From: Hemibagrus wyckioides
Taxonomy: Eukaryota > Chordata > Actinopteri > Siluriformes > Bagridae
Direction of reading: 5' to 3'
DNA length: 64,000 nucleotides
Assembly (NCBI RefSeq): GCF_019097595.1
Contig: NC_080711.1
Span: forward strand, 22,845,428 to 22,909,427
Below the pieces are notes generated by a model. That model saw only the letters and a program-made list of their open reading frames with translations. It did not search any database and was not told where the DNA came from. A program made the translations under genes and the position numbers. Of this stretch, positions 21,505 to 34,600 are shown piece by piece (within the stretch, counting starts at the first letter, position 1; every line of letters starts with the position of its first letter).

Positions 21505-24500
21505 GAGTGCAAGACAGACAGAGAGAGAGAGAGAGAGACAGAGAGAGAGTGCAAGACAGACAGAGAGAGAGAGAGAGAAAGAGACAGAGAGAGAGTGCAA
21601 GACAGACAGAGAGAGAGAGAGAGAGACACAGAGAGAGAGTGCAAGACAGACAGAGAGAGAGAGAGAGACAGAGAGAGAGACAGAGAGAGAGACAGAGAGA
21701 GAGACAGAGAGAGAGACAGACACAAAGAGAGATGTGTACCTCGTAGCTATCCAGAAGTGTGCAGGCCGGCCGTGGGCTGAGGCGGAAGGCGTTGGTGAGA
21801 ATGCCGAGTCTGAGTGTGTGTGCGAGACTCTCCCAACCTCCTACAGACTCCTCCAGACATTTGCACAGTGCCTGCTTTGTCTCCGTGCCCAGTCTGTGCA
21901 GGTCTCCTACACACACACACACACACACCCTTGCATTTAACACACCACGGGACTTCACAAAGTTGCTTTCTCCATTCTGATTAGTCAGGTGGTGTTATGA
22001 GTCCTGTATAGCAGTCATGTAATAAACTTATAATAAATAAATAACAAAAATAAATAATAAATAAATAAATAATAATCAGCTAGTCTATGATTAAAACGCT
22101 GAAGGAATATAAACACCCTTGATGATGCTCTTCAGATTCTTACACAATACAACATTCACTTGGAAAACAGGAAAAAAGAGACAGAAGCTGAATACCTTGT
22201 GCTGGGACGACAACAGTGCTGGGCTGGTACGGTTTACCGTTCAGGATTTCCCGCACCTGAGCAAAAAATGACAAAAAACACCAAGTTATCCCTCAGATGT
22301 CCTTAAAAAATATATGGAGGTGTGTGTCCAAGAAGAGGCAGAAGGATCTAATACTAGCTTTATAATGTCGTGCGCAGTGTTTAGCCATTCCTAAACCTTT
22401 AATGATCTTCAGAATTGTTTTTTCAGGCCCTTAAAAACCAGCCTGGAATTAGGTGAAGTTTCTCAACTGTGTGTTAAAGATGAGACTCTTAAAGTTGCAG
22501 TTCATCTTTCAGAAGGCAGAGGGCGATAAATTATTTCAGAGCTGCAACCTTCCTGAATCAGTCCAAAAAAATAAAAAATAGAAAATACCTTGGCAGGGGG
22601 GAAAGTGGAGGGCTGTAGTCATTCTGAACGCAACATCAAACGTGTACTGAGATAAATGAGTAACACAACGTAGCTGCACACACACTCACAAGTGCCATTT
22701 ACACTATGTGTCAGTGTGGTATTTTTATCACGGCTCATTTCTAAAGGGTGGGGCATGAAATTTTTTATTTTTTTTAATTGAAGTTTTTTCCCCTCTATAG
22801 ATGAGTCAGCCATTGTGCATCAGCTCTGATCACTGAGCAGTTCAAGATAGAGAGAGAGATAAAGTGTGTGTGTATTTGTGTGTGTAATATTTGTAGACTT
22901 TGCCATTGGCTTCACCCTCATCATAACATATTCGCTTAGCCCCGTCCCTTTCCTTGACTGACGTGTATGTGTGTAATATTTGTAGACTTTGCCACTGGCT
23001 TCTCCCCATTATAATATAACTGCTTAGCCTCGCCCCTTTGCCACTGGCTTCCCCCATTTCATAATATACCTGCTTAGCTCCACCCCTTTCTTTGATTGAA
23101 GTGCGTGTGTGTAATATTTGTAGACTTTGCCATTGGCTTCTTCCCATCTTAATATACCTGCTTAGCCCCTCCCCTTTCCTTGATTGAAGTAGGTGTGTTT
23201 ACTATTTGTAGACTTTGCCACTTGCTTCACCCCATCATAATAAATATACCTGCTTAGCCCCACCCCTTTCCTTGACTGAAGTGTGTGTGTGTAATATTTG
23301 TAGACTTTGCCACTGGCTTCTCCCCATCATAATATACCTGCTTAGCTCCACCCCTTTCCTTGATTGAAGTGCATGTGTGCAACATTTGTAGACTTTGACA
23401 CTGGCTCCACCCCCTTCATAATATATCTGCTTAGCCCCGCCTCTTTCCTTGTTTTTTTCTTCCAATCACGCATTCCATGTCTACACTCATCCACTCATAT
23501 TTGTCCATCCATCCATCTACCTAATGGATGCAGTAAAAATGAGTCCATTTCCAGGAAAAAAAAATGCTGCTTGACTGACCTCTGATGAAGCAGCCATGTT
23601 AAGCGGGGTCATCCCCGGGATGTAGCCCTCGTCCACCTCGTCTTTGTCTTCATTGCAGCATTCGTCCTCTCTGAAGAACAACGGCTCGAAGTTCTCTTTA
23701 TGAGGATCAGCGCCTGGAACAAACACAAACACAAAAAAACTATGTTACAAGCTTCGAACAGCTGAATTCAGATTTTTATGAAGATTGATACGGATAGAAA
23801 ACACACACACACACAAACACACACCTGCGGCGATGAGGAGTGCGCTCAGTTTCAGAGAGCCTCGCCCTGCTGCGATGTGTAGAGGCGTGGAGCCGTTATA
23901 CGTCAGACTGTCCACTTCAGCGTCACCCTACGTGCGCGCACACACACACACACACCAAGCAGCCGGTATATTATTTGGAGCCTCCCTGAAAACAAAAGAT
24001 TTGCCACTCCACCCTGGTTTTTCAGGATAGACTTCATTCTTTATTTAATTAAATTAATAATATTCTTATTAATTCATTATTTGAAAAAAGCTTTAATGTT
24101 ACAGAGAAAAAGTCACTCAAAAGTTTAGGGTTCACGTCTCAAACACATCCCATGTGTGCCCAATGTCTTCTTTTATGTCTATGTGCCAAAATATATAAAC
24201 TTCTTTGGATTGTTTTTATTTTTATTATTATTATTATTATCTTTTCGCTTTAAATGTTAACTGAGAGGTGGGAAGCAAGAGAGGGGAGGGAGGGAGAGCG
24301 AGACAGACAAACAGGCAGAGAGAGAAAGTAAAAGAGAGAGAAAGAGAGAGAGAGAGAGAATGAGAGAGAGAGAAAGTAAAAGAGAGGGGGGGGAGAGAGA
24401 GAGAGAGAGAATGAGACAGAGAGAGAGCGAGCAAGAGAGGGAGTGTGAGACAGACAGAGAGTGAGAAAGAGAGGGAGTATGAGACAGACAGACAGAGAGA

Positions 24501-24588
24501 GCAAGCAAGAGAGGGAGTCCGACACAGAGAGAGAGAGAAAGAGAGGGAGAAAGAGAGGGCGTGCAAGAGAGAGAGAGTAAGCGTGTGC

Positions 24589-24626
<38 letters not shown>

Positions 24627-24667
24627 GAGACAGAAAGTGAGACAGAGAGAAAGATCGAGAGATAGAA

Positions 24668-24724
<57 letters not shown>

Positions 24725-25976
24725 GAGAGCTGCCGAAGATTTACGACTATTTTTGTTATTGTAAGTGTTGCGGATCTTTTAAAATGCGGAAACCTTTCAT
24801 GTTCACACGCACTCGTGTTCCAAAATCAAATCTGGTCTCTGCTTCAAATCCTTTTGAGCTAGTTTAATTTACACAAATTCATTCTGAACCCTTAAACAGC
24901 AGCGTTCATACAGTAACAGTGTAATAGGAGATGCTGTTCTAGGCTGTTCCTCTGTGATCTCCCGTGTAGTTTCGATCAGACATGAACAAGTTCCCCGTTT
25001 TTTAATGACTCAGTTCCTCTTAAAGGTTTCTTCTCAATGTCCTCACAGAGGTTTTTTCTTGCCCTGGTGGTCTAGACTCTTTGGTATTGGTATCTATACG
25101 CTCTCTGGATTTAAATTTATGGTTAGGGGTGAGAAAAAAAAAAAGAGAGAGAGAGGGTGGTAAGGAAACGACTATAAATAGTTATAATGTAAGCGATAAA
25201 TTGTTTCTTGGGTGTTCAAAAACATTCAAGGTAACAGTAACATATCAGTTAAATAAATAAATCTACACCATGTAGCTACAGCTACACACACACACCTCTA
25301 GCAGCAGGCATCCAGCGAGTGAGACGTTGTCGTGTTCAGTAGCGAGGTGGAGCGGTGTGCGACCGCATGTTCGCTCCTGAACCTCCACGTTAACCCGGGC
25401 CTCCAGCAAAGCCCTCACGCCGCTCAGACTGTTCGCCAAGACGGCTATATGCAGAGGACACAGACCTACATGGACAAAAATGCAATTTATACAACTATGA
25501 TAAATCGAGTGTGTGTGTGTCAGTGCGTGTGTGTGTGCGTACCTGCTGTGTTGTGCATGCTGCTTAACTCCAGCGCCTTTTTGTGTCTCATCAGCACTCG
25601 GATCATCTCTCCGTCTTTCTGCTGGGCGGCCAGGTGCAGTGCCGTGTTGCCATGGCGATCGGTGAGAGTGAGGTCACTTCCTGCCTCCATTAACGCCTCC
25701 ACTGCTTCCTTCTGCTCAGTCACTACAGCCAGGTGCAACGGAGTCTGGAATAAGAGAATATGTCACGGCGTTACCGCTGCAGGAATAGAGGACCTGTGTT
25801 AAACCTGTGTGTGTGTGTGCGTGTGTGTAAAGTACCTGATACAGGTCATTCCTCATGTTCAAGATGTCTTCTCCGGGAATCACCGATATCACCTCCACTA
25901 GGTTCTTCACTGCATCCGTCTGACTGTGGATCACACTCAAGTGCAGCCCCCTGCATGTACACACACACACACACAA

Positions 25977-26051
<75 letters not shown>

Positions 26052-29000
26052 TACATACAGGGGTTGGACAATGAAACTGAAACACTGGCCAATTTAGTGT
26101 TGGAGGTTTCATGGCTAAATTTGACCAGCCTGGTGGCCAATCTTCATTGATTGCACATTCCACCAGTAAGAGCAGAGTGGGAAGGTTTAATTAGCAGAGT
26201 AATAGCACAGTTTTGCTTAAAATATTGCAATGGACACAACATTATGGGTGACATATCAGAGTTCAAAAGAGGACAAATTGTTGGTGCACGTCTCGCTGGC
26301 GCATCTGTGACTAAGACAGCAAGTCTTTGTGATGTATCAAGAGCCACGGTATCCAGGGTAATGTCAGCATACCACCAAGAAGGACGAACCACATCCAACA
26401 GGAGTAACTGTGGACGCAAGAGGAAGCTGTCTGAAAGGGATGTCCAGGTGCTAACCCGGATTGTATCCAAAAAACATAAAACCACAGCTGCCCAACTCAC
26501 TGCAGAATTAAATGTGCACCTCAACTCTCCCGTTTCCACCAAAACTGTCCGTCGGGAGCTCCACAGGGTCAATGTACATGGCCGGGCTGCTATAGCCAAA
26601 CCTTTGGTCACTTGTGCCAATGCCAAAAGTCGGTTTCAATGGTGCCAGCAGCGAAAATCTTGGGCTATGGACAATGTGAAACATGTATTGTTCTCTGATG
26701 AGTCCACCTTCACTGTCTTTCCCACATCCGGGAGAGTTACGGTGTGGAGAAGCCCCAAAGAAGCGTAGCACCCAGACTGTTGCATGCCCAGAGTGAAGCA
26801 TGGGGGTGGATCAGTGATGGTTTGGGCTGCAATATCATGGCATTCCCTAGGCCCAATACTTGTGCTAGATGGGCGCGTCACTGCCAAGGACTACCGAACC
26901 ATTCTGGAGGACCATGTGCACCCAATGGTTCAAACATTGTATCCTGAAGGCGGTGCCGTGTATCAGGATGATAATGCACCAATACACACAGCAAGACTGG
27001 TGACAGAGTGGTTTGATGAACATGAAAGTGAAGTTGAACATCTCCCATGGCCTGCACAGTCACCAGATCTACATATTATTGAGCCACTTTGGGGTGTTTT
27101 GGAGGAGCGAGTCAGGAAATGTTTTCCTCCACCAGCATCACGTAGTGACCTGGCCACTATTCTGCAAGAAGAATGGCTCAAAATCCCTCTGGCCACTGTG
27201 CAGGACTTGTATCTGTCATTCCCAAGACGAATTGATGCTGTATTGGCCGCAAAAGGAGGCCCTACACCATACTAATGAATTATTGTGGTCTAAAACCAGG
27301 CGTTTCAGTTTCATTGTCCAACCCCTGTATATATATAAACCACACAAACAATTCTACATTCGCACCTCCATTTTATGCAAATTAGTTATATAATAAACCT
27401 CACTTCTACATTTACTTGACTATAGCCTTCACTTTAACTGGAGCATGACTCCAAAGCCAAATTCAGTTCCCACTTTCAGCCAGTTCCCATTTGCTATTTG
27501 ACATGGAAGAAAAACCTCTAACCGAGGTTTGGATTTATCCTTACATGCCCTGGCTCTGATATTTAACCACTGTTTAATAACGTAATAGTAATAAATACTT
27601 TCTCTTGTCACATCTTGTAAAGGATTAAAGTATAGTGCTCTGTGTATGTGTGTGTGTGTGATGTGGGATACACACGTGTCTCCGTTCTCATCCTGAGCAG
27701 CCATCAGCGGGCGCTGTGGAACCAGCAGTCTGCGAACATCACTGCTCATGGCATACTCGAATAAAGCCTTGGCGTGTCTCTGTGCTAGCTCGGCTAAACT
27801 CGGCTCAAACAAACACTCTGAAGAGAGAACACACACACACACACACACACGAGTTTGTACCTATTTACTGAATACAGCAAATCTCAAAGGAATTAAGTGA
27901 GTGACATCCTTTAAACACACCTGTGGGTTCTGTCTCAAACACATCGGTCTCCTCCAAACCCTGGCTCTCTTCACGCTTCTCCTCTGATGCTACACACACA
28001 CCCCCCGTCCCTGGATCGTCGTCCAGGTCGCTGTCGCTCTCTTCGTCTGTGTCTTCCACCGGACCGTGATTAGCTGTTGACGATGTCAGAGGGTTTGTGA
28101 GTTAACGAATCACGACCTTCAAATCGCTACGAAGGGCTGATTAGGTTCAATAATAATAATGTTTCCGAACTAATTGTGGGCGGGGTTTATTTTCACATTA
28201 TAACGATATTAATAGCTGATTTTTTCTAAATTATTTCTTCCCCAAAATACATTTAGTGACTGCAAAACGTTATTTTGGCTAAGACTTACAGTGCTTAATG
28301 CCGCTCCCTCCTCCACCCATGGACGATTGATAGCCATAACCAGAGTTGAAGTTGTTATAATATCCCTGATAATATCCTAAACAAAAGACGTACACAAAAA
28401 AATATCGATTTTTAAATCACAGTTATCACAATACAGGCTTAATGAATAATTTTTACAGTCAGTCATATACCTCCACCTCCACCACCTCCACCTCCTCCTC
28501 CCCCTCCTCCTCCACCGGCACCGTGTCCACCACCTGACGTAGCCCCTCCACCAGGCCCTCTGTACATGCCCCCGACTCCACCCCCTGTGCCACCATAATC
28601 TGGGAAATTGGGCAGTGTCTTTTGTCTCTTCCTCTGTACTTCTTCCTTATCTGAAAAATAAATAAATTAATAAATAAAAATAATCAATCAAATAAATACA
28701 TTTAAAAAATTAAGGAATAATTGTGAGAAAAAGAAATAAAGCACGAGAGGAAAAAACAAGTGAGAGGGGAAAAAAATGAAGCAAAGAGGAAGTGTGTGAA
28801 AGGGAAAATGAAAGAAAGCAGAAGCGAGCACGAGAAAGAGAAAAGAAAAAAATGAGAGCCGATCATAATCAAAATATTACTCTAAATGAAGGAGCTTGGA
28901 TTTAGGCCCAATAAGTTATAAAAAAAATTATTTGATATTTAATATGTACTTCATCATGACTCTGATTTAAAAATAATATATGAAAAATAATAAAATAAAT

Positions 29001-31595
29001 TAATTTAAAAAAAAAAACAAACACTAATTTGTTGTTAATTGCATTGGTGCACTGCATCAATGCAGGTTTATCATGCGAAGGTGCAAGTTCCACTTGTGGT
29101 ATTTTGATAAAGGAATGAAATCGTAGGTGTTCTTTCCATCTCTAAAGGTTCATGCCTTTCTTTTGTAGCTTATGATCGACATAATTTAAACGAGTGTTCA
29201 TCTGTACTGTTGATTGCACTCGTCACTATGGATTCATTTATTTTTCCAGAGGGGTCACCACAGGTCAAACACTGATCTAATCTGGGTGGGTTATATGGTC
29301 GGAAAAATTAGAGCAGCTGTGATCTGTGGGTGAAAAAGTGACGAGTGGGTAAAGCTGCGCTTGTGTACCTATGATCTGTGGGTGATAGGTGAACGGTTTG
29401 GGCTCGCTCATCTCGTTGTCTGACTTCCTTTTGAGCTGCACGAACACCGAGATGGGTTTCTGAAGATTCTGGTCACGGTATTTCGGCGTCTTGAAGACAA
29501 TGGCGAACTGAGTGAGAGAAGAAAAAACAACGAGTAGGTCATGTATGCATTGAAATGGCAACACCGTGATGCAACGCCAACCCTAATGTGCATCAGACTG
29601 TGAACTTTTCACACCGGCAGTGTCGCCCTAGGCGTGAGCGCCGAGGCGACTCACCTGTCTGTGCACGTCAGTGGGAGAGAAATCCCCAAATGCCTCCCAG
29701 ACGATCCCCGTCTCGTCATCCTCATAAAAGCGCACTTGGATGTCATCTGTCAACAACAAGAACAATAACAACAACATGACATCAGACCAGGGCAAGCTCA
29801 TCAGGAGGAAGAGGACATCACTTCCTCGTACGGCTGACTACACACTCACACACAATTTACATATCCTGCTAATTTACTTCCTCAATGGCTACAAATACAT
29901 GCAGATAACCAGACTGAATGGTGCAGCATGTCCTTTTGTGCACCTTTCTCAGACTAGATGTGTAAAATTATACATTCATACAATTATACAGTCAGACTAT
30001 TGGGTTTAACAGTGTCAGCAAATAGTTTAGCACTTGGAAATGCAGAGGAGACAAATAAGAAGTGAGAGCAAGACAGAAATTGCAGAGAGAGGGGGAAAAA
30101 AAAAAGACATACTCAGAGAGTGAGAGAAACAAGAAGGTAAATGGAAGAAAAGACAAAGAGAGAGAGAGACAGAAAAAGGGAGAGAGAGGAAGACAGAAGC
30201 ATAAAAAGAAACCGAGACAAATGAGAGAGACAGAGAGAGAAAGAAAGAGACAGAAAGAGGAAGAGGCAGAGACAAAAGGAGTTTGGACTTCATTCAATTA
30301 GAGTTAAAATAATTATAAAATGATTAAATGATTATTGGCAAGAGAGTGATACACAATAAGAGGAACAAAGAGAGTCGAAGAAGAGGAAAGACTTTTGTAA
30401 ATCTCAGTATGCGGAAAGGGAAGAACAGAAAAAGTAAGAATATCTAAATAGTAAAAGAAAAAGAGTAAGGAAGGATCAAGATAAAGCAGATGAATTCAAG
30501 CAGGATAGGCAGGAACTGAAAGAAATAAAAACCCCACAGGATTCCATAAGAAACGAATAGAAAGCACATGTGTGATGTGTAACTTTCCTCCTGAGCTCAT
30601 TTGCCTGTCAGGAGGGGAATTCCCCCAAGAGGGAAATCAGATGGACCTCCTCCATGTGGTGAATACCATCACGAAATCTGACCTTTGATCAGACCTGATC
30701 GCTCGGTGTGCCGTGTTCTTGAATGACAGGAGCTGCCTCACCTTTCTGAACTTTGTCACAAAGCAGGTAGACTTCCTCTCCACCTGTAACACACCCTGCC
30801 GTGCGGTCCATCCGCACGATCTTCAGGTTCGAGGCGTTCGGAGCTTCTGCAAAACAAGCAGAGAAGACAGGGCGGATTGTTTGTGAGGAAGAAAAAAAAA
30901 ATATCACACCATCAAGGATATGACCTGGTTTTAGTGGAAATGCAATGCCAGCACGGCATTTTGCTAAAATCAAGACCCAGTTTTGTAGACATTCCCTATT
31001 TACATCAGCTCATTCTTACGTAAAAAAAAATAACCTAACTTTACCCAAAAAACACATTTCATCCATAACAAAAAAAAAAAAGAGATTCATGTGATCCTTC
31101 AAACCCAAGCCATGCTCTCATCTTCCATTTTGTGGAATTTACATTTTCCTCCCCTAATTATAAATGAGTTGCAGCACTGTGTATAAAGTTACCAATGTGT
31201 GTGTTAAAGTTACCAATACTTTTGCACATTCACTTTTCAAGGAAAGTTCAAGAAGAGCGCGAGGTGGAAATAGAAAGTACGCATAGTTTCAGTACAGCAA
31301 TGTCAGGCAATGAATTTGGCTCAGAAACAGACAGGGAGAGGGAGGGAGAGAGAGAGAGAGTGAGAGAGAGAGAGAAAGTGAGTGTGTGTGTGAGAGAGAA
31401 AACCAGAGACGCTGTTTCGTTTCTTGGTTCCATGGACTGTTTCATCCAACTTGGGGCACATGTCAGGTCTGTGTAAATGCTGAACCCTGAGCTTCCTCCT
31501 TGTGTTTAAGAGCTTCCTTGTCTTTATTCCTCATTCTTTTTTCTCCTTTTTCTTTCTGTCACTCTCTATACTTTAACTGCTCTCACCATATACTC

Positions 31596-31687
<92 letters not shown>

Positions 31688-34600
31688 CCACATGTATCAA
31701 GCTAGCTAATAAAGCCGTGAAGTTTTTTCCTCTCGCTGTCTCTGTGTTCAGGTTTTTGACACAGGCAGGAAGTCGAGTGCTCAATATGCATATGTGGTTG
31801 CGGTTAAAGTTGTGAGAACACTGTTGCTAGGCAAGTCAGATGCCAAAAATATGGCTCAAAATGTCTCACTAGACAATTCTTTCAGGCAGATCATGTAAAA
31901 CATGCAGCGAGACTGAAAGTGCCGTCAAAACATCAGGAATGTCAACCTTTTTCCTCAGATATGGACCACTCCAAACGTCAGGAAATATTTACACAACAAT
32001 GAGCATCAAAATGCTAATGAACTCTGCTACGATAAGGAACATCAACATTGTGTCACTCGTGAAGAAGAATCCTCAAATGCTATTGTTTATTGTTCTACAG
32101 ACTTCCAAAGTTTTGAATATCATGAGATTGTTCACATGGTATCTTCTAGAAAAATGGTGAACATATGACAAAAAGTAGCAATGTTTATCCATTTAATGTC
32201 ATGCTAATAGCACTGGAAGACGTAGCCAGACCCAAGGATGGACTATAAAGCCAATCCAATTTTTATAACATGATATCTGCTTAGCTCTTTAATCAAGATT
32301 TACTATATTGTCAGAATTATGGCATGTAATGAACAGCACTAAGTTCCCCTTTCTGTTTTGAAGTGCAGACAGGAGCTGTGTGTTAAAAGTGTGTGTTGAG
32401 GGACTCACTGCTGTCGTAGATGGGCTCCGATATGACCGGCTCGAGTCTGCGGGTGAAACCGCCCTCGCTGTCGGGCAGAAGGGCGGTGAACATGAGCCTC
32501 ACTACACTCAGGTCCATGTCTTTGGCCTGGCTAGCTGCGGCATTGGCGATCAAATTCCTCTGGTGATCTGGCAACAAACAAACAAACAAACATAATGCCT
32601 TTTGGCTTCTGGCCTGTGTGTGTGTATGCCTGTCAGTTAAAGTAAAGGAGGTGTGGCCTGGGTGCATGTCAGTTAATAGGAAGGAGGTGTGGCCTGGGTG
32701 CCTGTCAGTTAAAGTGAAGGAGGTGTGGCTAGGGTGCCTGTTAGTTACATTGAAGTAGGTGTGGCCTGGGTGCCTGTCAGTTACAGTAAAGGAGGTGTGG
32801 CCTGGGTGCCTGTCAGTCCCAGGAAGAAGGCATGGCTTACATATCTATTAGTCAAAGTGAAGGAGGTGTGGCCTGGGTGCCTGTTAGTTACAGTGAAGGA
32901 GGTGTGGCCTGGGTGCCTGTCCATTACAGTGATGGAGGTGTAGCTTATGCATCTGTTAGTCAAAATGAAGAAGGTGTGGCCTGGGTGCCTGTCAGTACCA
33001 GGAAGAAGGCGTAGCTTATGTATCTATTAGTCAAAGTGAAGGAGGTGTGGCCTAGGTGCCTGTCAGTTACAGTGAAGGAGGTGTGGCCTGGGTGCCTGTC
33101 AGTTACAGTGAAGGAGGTGTGGCCTGGGTGCCTGTCAGTTAAAGTGAAGGAAGTGTGGCCAGGGTGCCTGTCAGTCCCAGGAAGAAGGCATGGATTATAT
33201 ATCTATTAGTCAAAGTGAAGGAGGTGTGGACTGGGTGCCTGTCAGTTAAAGTGAAGGAAGTGTGGCCAGGGTGCCTGTTAGTTATAGTAAAGGAGGTGTT
33301 GCCTAGGTGCCTGTCAGTCCCAGGAAGAAGGCATGGCTTATATATCTATTAGTCAAAGTGAAGGAGGTGTGGCCTGGGTGCCTGTCAGTTACAGTGAAGG
33401 AGGTGTGGCCTGGGTGCCTGTTAGTTACAGTAAAGGAGGTGTTGCCTAGGTGCCTGTCAGTCCCAGGAAGAAGGCATGGCTTATATATCTATTAGTCAAA
33501 GTGAAGGAGGTGTGGCCTGGGTGCCTGTCAGTTACAGTGAAGGAGGTGTGGCCTGGGTGCCTGTTAGTTACAGTAAAGGAGGTGTTGCCTAGGTGCCTGT
33601 CAGTACCAGGAAGAAGGCATGGCTTATATATCTATTAGTCAAAGTGAAGGAGGTGTGGCCTGGGTGCCTGTCAGTTACAGTGAAGGAGGTGTGGCCAGGG
33701 TGCCTGTTAGTTACAGTAAAGGAGGTGTTGCCTAGGTGCCTGTCAGTCCCAGGAAGAAGGCATGGCTTATATATCTATTAGTCAAAGTGAAGAAGGTGTG
33801 GCCTGAGTGCCTGTCAGTCCCAGGAAGAAGGCATGGCTTATATATCTATTAGTCAAAGTGAAGGAGGTGTGGCCTGGGTGCCTGTCAGTTACAGTGAAGG
33901 AGGTGTGACCAGGGTGCCTGTCAGTTACAGTGAAGGAGGTGTGGCCTGGGTGCCTGTCAGTTACAGTGAAGGAGGTGTGGCCTGGGTGCCTGTCAGTTAC
34001 AGTGATGGGGGTGTGGCCTGTGTGCTTGTCAGTTACTGTGATGGGGGTGTGGCCTGGGTGCCTGTCCGTTATAGTGATGGAGGTGTGGCTTATGCATCTG
34101 TTAGTCAAAGTAAAGGAGGTGCGTCCTGGGTGCCTGTCAGTACCAGGAAGAAGGCCTATCTTATGTATCTATTAGTCAAAGTCAAGGAGATGGGGCCTGG
34201 GTGCCTGTCAGTTACAGTGAAGGAAGTGTGGCCAGGGTGCCTGTTAGTTACAGTGAAGGAGGCGTAGCCTAGGTGCCTGTCAGTCCCAGGAGGAAGGCAT
34301 GGCTTATATATCTATCAATCAAAGTGAAGGAGGTGTGGCCTGGGTGCCTGTCTGTTACAGTGATGGAGGTGTGGTTTATGCATCTGGTAGTCAAAGTAAA
34401 GAAGGTGTGGCCTGGGTGCCTGTCAGTCCCAGGAAGAAGGCGTGGCTCATGTGTCTATTAGTCAAAGTGAAGGAGGTGTGGCCTGGGTGCCTGTCAGTCA
34501 GAATAAATCTAAAATGCAAAGCTTTTGTTCTCTTGAACTGAAATATACATTCATTATTTATCATAAAATACACTTGACCAAAATGTTATATATTCATTGG

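Noticed and set aside
20893..21958. Long Leu/Ser/Val and Arg/Glu open frames (up to about 308 codons)
   Set aside because: They are translations of GA/CT microsatellite. The only real coding part is nfkb1 exon 21 at 21740-21906 and exon 22 at 20867-20999.
25926..26163. Tyr/Ile repeat peptides around the AT microsatellite
   Set aside because: Translations of TA repeats.
32627..34499. Could the regular array be a CRISPR?
   Set aside because: Units are contiguous without unique spacers, and the context is a vertebrate intron.
32725..34541. Tandem-repeat proteins such as [18 protein letters not shown]
   Set aside because: Products of the 36-bp minisatellite; multiples of three keep frames open on both strands. 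No start context, and they run through an intron.
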